Source of the DNA: Owenia fusiformis
Taxonomy: Eukaryota; Annelida; Polychaeta; Sabellida; Oweniidae
Length of the DNA stretch: 64,000 nucleotides
Assembly: GCA_903813345.2 (NCBI GenBank)
Contig: CAIIXF020000011.1
Coordinates: forward strand, 17,033,754 to 17,097,753
Direction of reading: 5' to 3'
The notes beneath the pieces are model-generated. The model saw only the letters and a list, made by a program, of their open reading frames with translations, did no database searches and was not told where the DNA came from. Positions 58,884-64,000 of the stretch are shown piece after piece. The first letter of the stretch is position 1, and each line of letters opens with the position of its first letter. Made by a program: the position numbers and the translations under genes.

Positions 58884-60208
58884 CCAGAACAACGGCAACG
58901 CCAAAGCGTAGCGAATCCCATCGAACAGAAATGGCTGGAATTTTTACAAACGAAATATACAGCAAATATCATAAAAACACACCAGAAAGGCCACCATTTT
59001 CAAAATGGTTGCTCACTAGCCAAGTTGTCATCAGAAGAAATAATATGCTCTTAAGTAGCCACCTATAAAATTTTTGAAAAATCGCACACATGTACTTGTA
59101 AAACAACACACATAAAAATGGTGGCCATTTTTCAAAATGGCCGACAACACCCCAAAGTTTTATTAGACAATGTGCCATGCTTAGAGTATTCACATATCAA
59201 ATATGAACAAAATCGCTCCACTACTTTTCGAGTTATAGTAAAAAATGTAAAAATGACAGCCATTTTTTAAAATGTCCGCCTACTACCTGAAGTGTCATGA
59301 GACAGTGTGCAAGGCTCGTGAGTATTCACATATCAAATATGAACAAAATCGCTTCACTACTTTTCAAGTTATATTAAAAAACGTAAAAATGGTGGCCATT
59401 TTTCAAAATGGCCGCCTACTACCTAAAGTGTCATTAGACAGTGTGCCATGCTTTTAGTATTCACATACCAAATATAAACAAAATCGCTCCACTACTTTTC
59501 GAGTTATAGTAAAATACGTTAAAAAGGCGGCCATTTTTCAAAATGGCCGCCTTGTACCAAAAGTGTCATGGGACAGTGTGCCATGCTTATAGTATTCACA
59601 TACCAAATATGAACAAAATCGCTCCACTACTTTTCGAGTTATAGTAAAATACATTAAAATGGCGGCCATTTTTTCAAAATTTTTTTTCAAAATGGCCGCC
59701 TTGTACCAAAAGTGTCATAGGACAGTGTGCCATGCTTATAGTATTCACATACCAAATATGAACAAAATCGCTCCACTACTTTTCGAGTTACAGCAAAAAT
59801 CGTAAAATAACGAGTTAAGGCCGCCATTTTTCAAGATGGCTGCCATGTGGTTTTTTAATATCTACATTTGTAGCTTTATTAATGTCCTTTATAATTTTTT
59901 TACACTAAAAACATATTGCTATTACAGTTTTACATATTGCACCTAAATTACTGTAAAATCGGCACTAAAATGGCCGCCATTTTGAAATGAGTGGCCATTT
60001 TGAAAATTGGCTTTCGAGCAGAACTTCTACCCCCATAGGGTATATGTGTACAAAATATGAACAAAATCGGGCCAACGGTATTTGAGTTATTGCCCGGACG
60101 GACAGACGGACAGACGGACGGACGGACGGACGGACGTACGGACGTACGTACGGACGGACGGACGGACGGAGGCGTTCCCTATATCCCTCCGAACTTCGTT
60201 CGATGGGA
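58884..60208. mobile_element. 1325-bp insertion with ATGGCCGCC tandem repeats
   Basis: Absent from the paralogous site near 14703. TAA flanks it (58881-58883 and 60209-60211), a 3-bp duplication as made by PIF/Harbinger-type transposases. The inside has five units of about 135-150 bp with GACAGTGTGCCATGCTTA, AAATCGCTCCACTACTTTTC and AAAATGGCGGCCATTTTT, then a (GGAC)n tetranucleotide run at about 60092-60170. TCCCATCGAAC occurs near the left end (58914) and inverted at the right end. Confidence 0.65.
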
Positions 60209-60291
60209 TAATTAAGCATTTAGGGTTACAAAACTACGATGACTCACATGGGCCACCACCAGAATCCTGTCTTAATATATCAAAAGCTTAC

Positions 60292-60382
60292 ATGGATTGA
60301 TGTTCTTGTATCTGTTCTTTAGTTTCACTTCAGGCTTCAGAGCTTCTTTTATAGGATGCGACGGACTGTTTGCTTCTATTTC
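60292..60382 (-). CDS. PTP-entrance exon (91 bp), RPTP-like copy A
   Basis: Same 91-bp exon as 14783-14873 with intact acceptor (tatatag) and donor (gtaagc). It reads EIEANSPSH..., KLKNRYKNINP plus one base. The two copies differ mainly by G to E in the KPxVK segment and S to N before the last Pro. It is the last copy A exon I can find; the following sequence goes into the broken start cassette at 57.38 kb with no catalytic PTP exon. Confidence 0.78.
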
Positions 60383-60599
60383 CTATATAACATAGAAACA
60401 TAGCACGACAGACATGACATACATTGTATGTGATCATTTGTATTGCAAGGCATTGTACGAGTTTTTGACTGTTTTAAATAATCCATAGATAAATAATAAG
60501 AACATGAATATTGCACTTTCATAGAAAAGTTGAAATAAGAAGGAATGTAGATCTTGACACTGTATTGTATATTCCACTGTATTAAACTATTGTAATCAC

Positions 60600-60636
60600 C
60601 TTAAACGCTTTCTTGACTAGCGCATTGTTATCTCTC
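60600..60636 (-). CDS. 37-bp juxtamembrane exon, RPTP-like copy A
   Basis: Acceptor gaacacag and donor gtgatt. One base plus 12 codons: RDNNALVKKAFK. It takes phase 2 from 60744-60867 and gives phase 0 to 60292-60382, so the three exons form one continuous frame. This phase chain is strong evidence that all three are real exons. Confidence 0.78.
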
Positions 60637-60743
60637 CTGTGTTCCCCTAGGTATTAGCAAAAATGCAGAATATTTAGCTTATATGAGTCTGAACTCTTGA
60701 ATCAGCTACTGTACCATAAGATTTACGTATACACATATGATAC

Positions 60744-60867
60744 CTTTTCATCTTCTCATTGTCTTTCTTCGTGTCGACATTCAATAAATAAATAGGATTT
60801 ACAATTCCTTTTTTACTGTTCTTAAAGGAATATTCCTTGCCAGACCCTTTCTCTCTTGATATGGTAG
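60744..60867 (-). CDS. Juxtamembrane exon, RPTP-like copy A
   Basis: A 124-bp exon between atgattatag and gtatca, phase 1 in and phase 2 out. It encodes a basic cytoplasmic stretch TISREKGSGKEYSFKN followed by GIVNPIYLLNVDTKKDNEK. NPIY is an NPxY-type motif and the Lys-rich start is typical just inside a membrane. The expected transmembrane exon upstream is not identified between here and 63.5 kb. No counterpart exists near 15.2 kb for copy B. Confidence 0.65.
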
Positions 60868-61242
60868 CTATAATCATATATATAGTTTCCATATTTAGCA
60901 AAACATTGGAAATGTTTTAATATGGTCAATATTGATCATTTAAAAATCTAGTGCTTATTTCCAGTGAGCTGCCATCTTTTAAGATTTCTTGCAGGAAGTG
61001 ATGTCATCAACTCTCAACTTCTATAGCCTTGCCCATAACAGTATAGGAAAGTAGCACAAAATCACTTCTAGACAAGTGATCATTACTTTCTGTGCAAAAT
61101 TATTTTCAAGGCTTGTCAACTTAGAAAAAAAAGATTTTCAGAAGGATTTAACAAGATACAAAGTTGAAAAAGAATATTTAGCTGGTTTTGTAATTCTTAA
61201 TAGCTCCTCACCTATTGCTAAACATGGCAAGCATATATATGG

Positions 61243-61296
61243 CTATAGCTACCATATGAGGAGAGAGATGGTTTGGCAAGGAATATTCCTTTAATG
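61243..61296 (+). repeat. Inverted fragment of the juxtamembrane exon
   Basis: TATAGCTACCATATGAGGAG... and GGCAAGGAATATTCCTTTA on the plus strand mirror 60826-60880 on the minus strand. Together they form an imperfect inverted repeat of about 75 bp with a loop of about 310 bp. The fragment loses the reading frame at once. Confidence 0.6.
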
Positions 61297-61299
61297 CCA

Positions 61300-63030
61300 T
61301 ACACGTCATTCAATTTTAAACACTCATCGGTAAGCCTGAAAAGTACATTTGTGCAATATTTTACAGTTGTTTATTTTTTTCTGTCTACAGGCACAATATT
61401 TCGCAGTTTTCTTTTTTATTTTATCTTTTTTGGGATTGTATGTTTTATTGTTACACTAGGTAAACAATAACTCACAGAAAAAGCAAGAGGTACTGCCTGT
61501 GTTTTTATATCAAAACGTGTAGGTTTTCATTGTAGAATTGCGTATAATCCAGCATCCATCCACTTGGTCAGTAACATGGTGTAGTCAAACAACTTAAGGT
61601 TTTCCGTTAATACATGTAATCCTATTTTTGTTTTTCCTTACAAATTTCGATGGGGATCCAGATTTTAGGATGTTAAACTCAAAGAGGAATCGATTGTTCT
61701 CAATATATAATATTTCAACTCTTTGAGTTCAACGAATAACATGGATTAACATATCGTAAGTTTAATTGTATTTAACTGTATTTTATACAGAAAACACCCT
61801 TGATTGATGGTACAAACCCTTAGCCGACTGACAAGTCAAAAACTTTATTGGAGTTGAAAAACAATAAAAACTCTAAATAACTAAAGTTCATTAAGTTCAG
61901 AGAATAATAATTTATTATTCTCTGAAGTTAATGAACTTATTTATTTAATATATTCCAAGAGTGATGAATCTACACAGAAATAAAAATACTGTTATTTTGT
62001 TTCTTAGTCTGCTTTATAAATATATCAACAATGAAAATTACAATGACACAGCATAGAGAATAACATTTTAAATGCCATTTGTCAAAAACATAGCAACGCC
62101 TAAACCCATGCAACTTTTAATCAAAGATTCCCTTTTACTATGATTTGATCTTTAGATTACAATTTTGAAGAGATGGGACATTTGGACTGTCACAGGTGTA
62201 TATGTGGCAGTTATTTTTCTGAAGACGTTCCCCTATTTAGGAGGAAATATATTTTTAAATGTGGATATCATAATTCCCTCATTGGTGTTCATAGCATTGA
62301 TCAATCTATGCATTTTAGTTTCACAACCGCAATTTGCGCTAAAACGTTTCCAATCTTCTAATTTTGACATTCTATTTATAATGATTTATAGACTTTATGC
62401 TATTTCCCCTTGGGGATGTAGCGATGAGACATACTTTGTATTACTAAATGGCATGTAGCTTTAGTTATACTAGAAGTTAAATGAGTAATAGTTTTTTCCG
62501 GGGGGGGTTTACAGTCAACGGGTTTTGACTTTTGACGGCAAACTCCCTTTGCCTTATATGATTTCTTGTCATTGATCTGCCACATGTTTTTAAGACAAAC
62601 AAGTCGAGATAAAAACAGTGTTTCCTAAATATTTGCCCTCTTACCTTTATATTGCCAATGTACATGCATGTGTATAAAATACAATATACAGTATAAGCAT
62701 ATACAAAAACAAATGTATAACTTATAAAACAGATAATGTGTAACAACGAACTGTAATGTTCAATTAACCAGGTACATTTTTAAACCAGGGCGTCGGATCG
62801 TTAATTATACTCGTATTATGTGTGTAAAAACGTAACGCCGTCATACCTCTTTAATATTCAATTTTGTAAAAGAACTACCCCGATTAATGTGAATATAGCC
62901 CAGAAGCATTTTGCTCCTAAACTATAGCACCAAACAGACTTTACTTCGGTATACCACCTTTACCCAATATATGATTTGTAATATTTTAGCATATTTAAGG
63001 AATAAAGATGAGATTTTATGATTTATGGCA
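61300..63030. other. Stretch with no recognised gene
   Basis: Contains a near-perfect hairpin at 61885-61937 (AGTTCATTAAGTTCAGAGAA inverted) and a plus-strand frame at 62165-62458 with two hydrophobic runs that I do not recognise. A transmembrane exon of copy A might be expected here on the minus strand; a candidate near 62650-62755 is hydrophobic but its splice phases do not fit cleanly. Confidence 0.4.
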
Positions 63031-63032
63031 TA

Positions 63033-63185
63033 ATACAAGGGTCGTTTGAAAAGTTTTGCACGAATGTTTCTCAAGAGAAGAGATTTTATTATTTTTACAT
63101 AAAATTCTCCACCCAACGAACTATTGCACCGACTTGGGCAAAAGGTTGTCTTGGTACTTTCTCCTTGGCACTAACATGCCAAGGA
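63033..63185. mobile_element. Mariner-type fragment
   Basis: TACAAGGGTCGTTTGAAAAG is a mariner-type start. CTTGGCA / TGCCAAG form a small hairpin near 63165. No matching far terminus. Confidence 0.4.
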
Positions 63186-63515
63186 GAAATTAATTAAAAT
63201 TCGTGATTTATTGTTGTTTATTGTAATGTGAAAGTAGTTATAGATAACGGGCAATTCCAATTACCAATCGTATGCTATGATAAATAATTAAGGCGGCATT
63301 TTTTTATTTTGTCATTGTGCTACGCCGTTTGACTTGCATATTTATAATTGTTTTACGAAGTGTTCGTTGAACAGTCTTTTCATTCAGTATCAAACAGTTT
63401 TTCACTGAACTTGTTTGCATATCAATTTTCCGTTTTTGTGGTATTGCATATAAGTTCGCATTATCATGACAACTGTTTCACGCAGACAGGGTTCTTTTAA
63501 TCGTTAATATTATGT

Positions 63516-63822
63516 TCAATGTCTTTTAAGTTTCTCATAAACATGGTAGTCATTTGAGTAATCATATTGAATGTTATCTGTCTGGTCTAAATGCATCGGT
63601 TGTCCGTTGGTTTGTGGCATTTGCTCATTTGCTTTTGGACCAATATTAACGTAGTCATTGTCTATATGTAGAGGCGCATCAAGATTGCTGTCATACACAT
63701 GCGGCTGCGGTGGCTGCAGTTGAATGTCACTGTACACTGTGTTCCGTTCGATTTCCTCTGTTGGGACTGGTTCCAAATATCCAGTATCCATGTCTGAAGT
63801 AGTTTCACGTTTTGCTAAGTTC
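63516..63822 (-). CDS. Terminal exon: tyrosine-rich cytoplasmic tail of an unidentified receptor
   Basis: Acceptor tttattttag/GAAC, entered in phase 2, with 101 codons to a TGA at 63516-63518. The tail is hydrophilic with many tyrosines in signalling-like contexts: GYLEPV, VYSDIQL (an ITIM-like V-x-Y-x-x-I), HVYDSN, DYVNIG (YxN, an SH2 adaptor site pattern) and VYEKL near the end. An AATAAA polyadenylation signal lies near 63304 on the minus strand. It could close a separate receptor gene or be an alternative short tail of RPTP-like copy A. I cannot name the gene. Confidence 0.65.
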
Positions 63823-64000
63823 CTAAAATAAATGACCAACTTACAGCTTGACATTGATCATTAAACAGATGGAAATAAATAAGGTAATTCACCTTCAGAG
63901 GGCAAGGTTGATCATGTAACACTAGCATATATTAAGAAATGATTGATTGATAACATTGATGATGTACATCGAATCTGTTATTTCATTTCGAAGTTTTTGA

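Larger units (their letters stand above)
56973..60682. repeat. Segmental duplication, right copy
   Basis: Matches 13195-15176 in order and orientation. It is enlarged by a local duplication near 57360-57706, a 300-bp insertion (57707-58006) and a 1325-bp insertion (58884-60208). It carries the copy A PTP-entrance exons and a decayed start cassette. Confidence 0.88.

Noticed and set aside
61391-61459. Plus-strand hydrophobic segment FLFYFIFFGIVCFIV flanked by ag and gt, looking like a transmembrane exon
   Set aside because: It is on the opposite strand from every receptor exon here, and the T-rich sequence makes such a hydrophobic run likely by chance.
62165-62458. 97-codon plus-strand frame with two hydrophobic runs
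   Set aside because: An alternative frame is equally open, no homology is recognised, and there is no splice or transcript support.
62650-62755. Minus-strand hydrophobic segment considered as the missing transmembrane exon of copy A
   Set aside because: No reading gives phase 1 at both ends without a stop, and the sequence is a low-complexity AT run.

Overview
This is a eukaryotic window, almost certainly from an invertebrate animal. It is AT-rich, with single-domain exons, GT/AG introns and a dense load of animal-type transposons. Penelope-like, CR1/Jockey-like, Tc1/mariner and Polinton/Maverick elements occur together with large tandem receptor families, which suggests a lophotrochozoan, perhaps a bivalve mollusc; that is inference only. 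All recognisable host exons lie on the minus strand, so genes read from high to low coordinates.

Host genes. The window crosses a tandem cluster of receptor-type protein tyrosine phosphatase (RPTP)-like genes. Copy A is the right-hand remnant: exons at 60744-60867, 60600-60636 and 60292-60382 encode a basic juxtamembrane region running up to the KNRYKNI signature at the entrance to a PTP domain. Copy B starts with a signal-peptide exon (53397-53474) and a 25-bp microexon (52648-52672). It continues with fibronectin type III (FN3) exons at 51.7, 40.3, 35.5, 34.9 and 33.2 kb and a half-domain at 27.5 kb, then the same 37-bp and 91-bp PTP-entrance exons at 15.09 and 14.78 kb. Copy C starts at 13.67 kb with its own signal exon and 25-bp microexon, has FN3 exons at 12.4, 11.1 and 1.6 kb, and runs off the left edge. 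No PTP catalytic exon is visible after either KNRYKNI exon; the next gene's start cassette follows instead. The first three FN3 domains of B and C are paralogous in the same order. A separate tyrosine-rich terminal exon (63516-63822) belongs to another minus-strand gene or isoform entering from the right.

Mobile DNA. Intron 3 of copy B (between the 51.7 and 40.3 kb exons) holds a 9.5-kb Polinton/Maverick (41652-51172) with 291-bp inverted repeats and a 6-bp target duplication. It has open integrase, packaging-ATPase and protein-primed DNA polymerase B genes, the last two carrying introns; no capsid or protease gene is seen. It sits inside an older inverted-repeat transposon whose Polinton-free copy lies at 29848-31572. 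Other items are a decayed Penelope-like element at 35.8-38.3 kb, a non-LTR endonuclease fragment beside an assembly gap at 16.4-17.6 kb, a LINE 3' end at 56 kb, at least seven mariner-type or foldback MITEs, tRNA-like SINE heads in three copies of a 1.1-kb unit, and several hairpin-forming palindromes.

Satellites and duplications. A near-identical array of about 2.08-kb units (17866-27620) has captured part of the 27.5-kb FN3 exon four extra times. A segmental duplication (13.2-15.2 kb versus 57.0-60.7 kb) carries the junction between one RPTP copy's PTP-entrance exons and the next copy's start cassette, so it marks the repeat boundary of the cluster.
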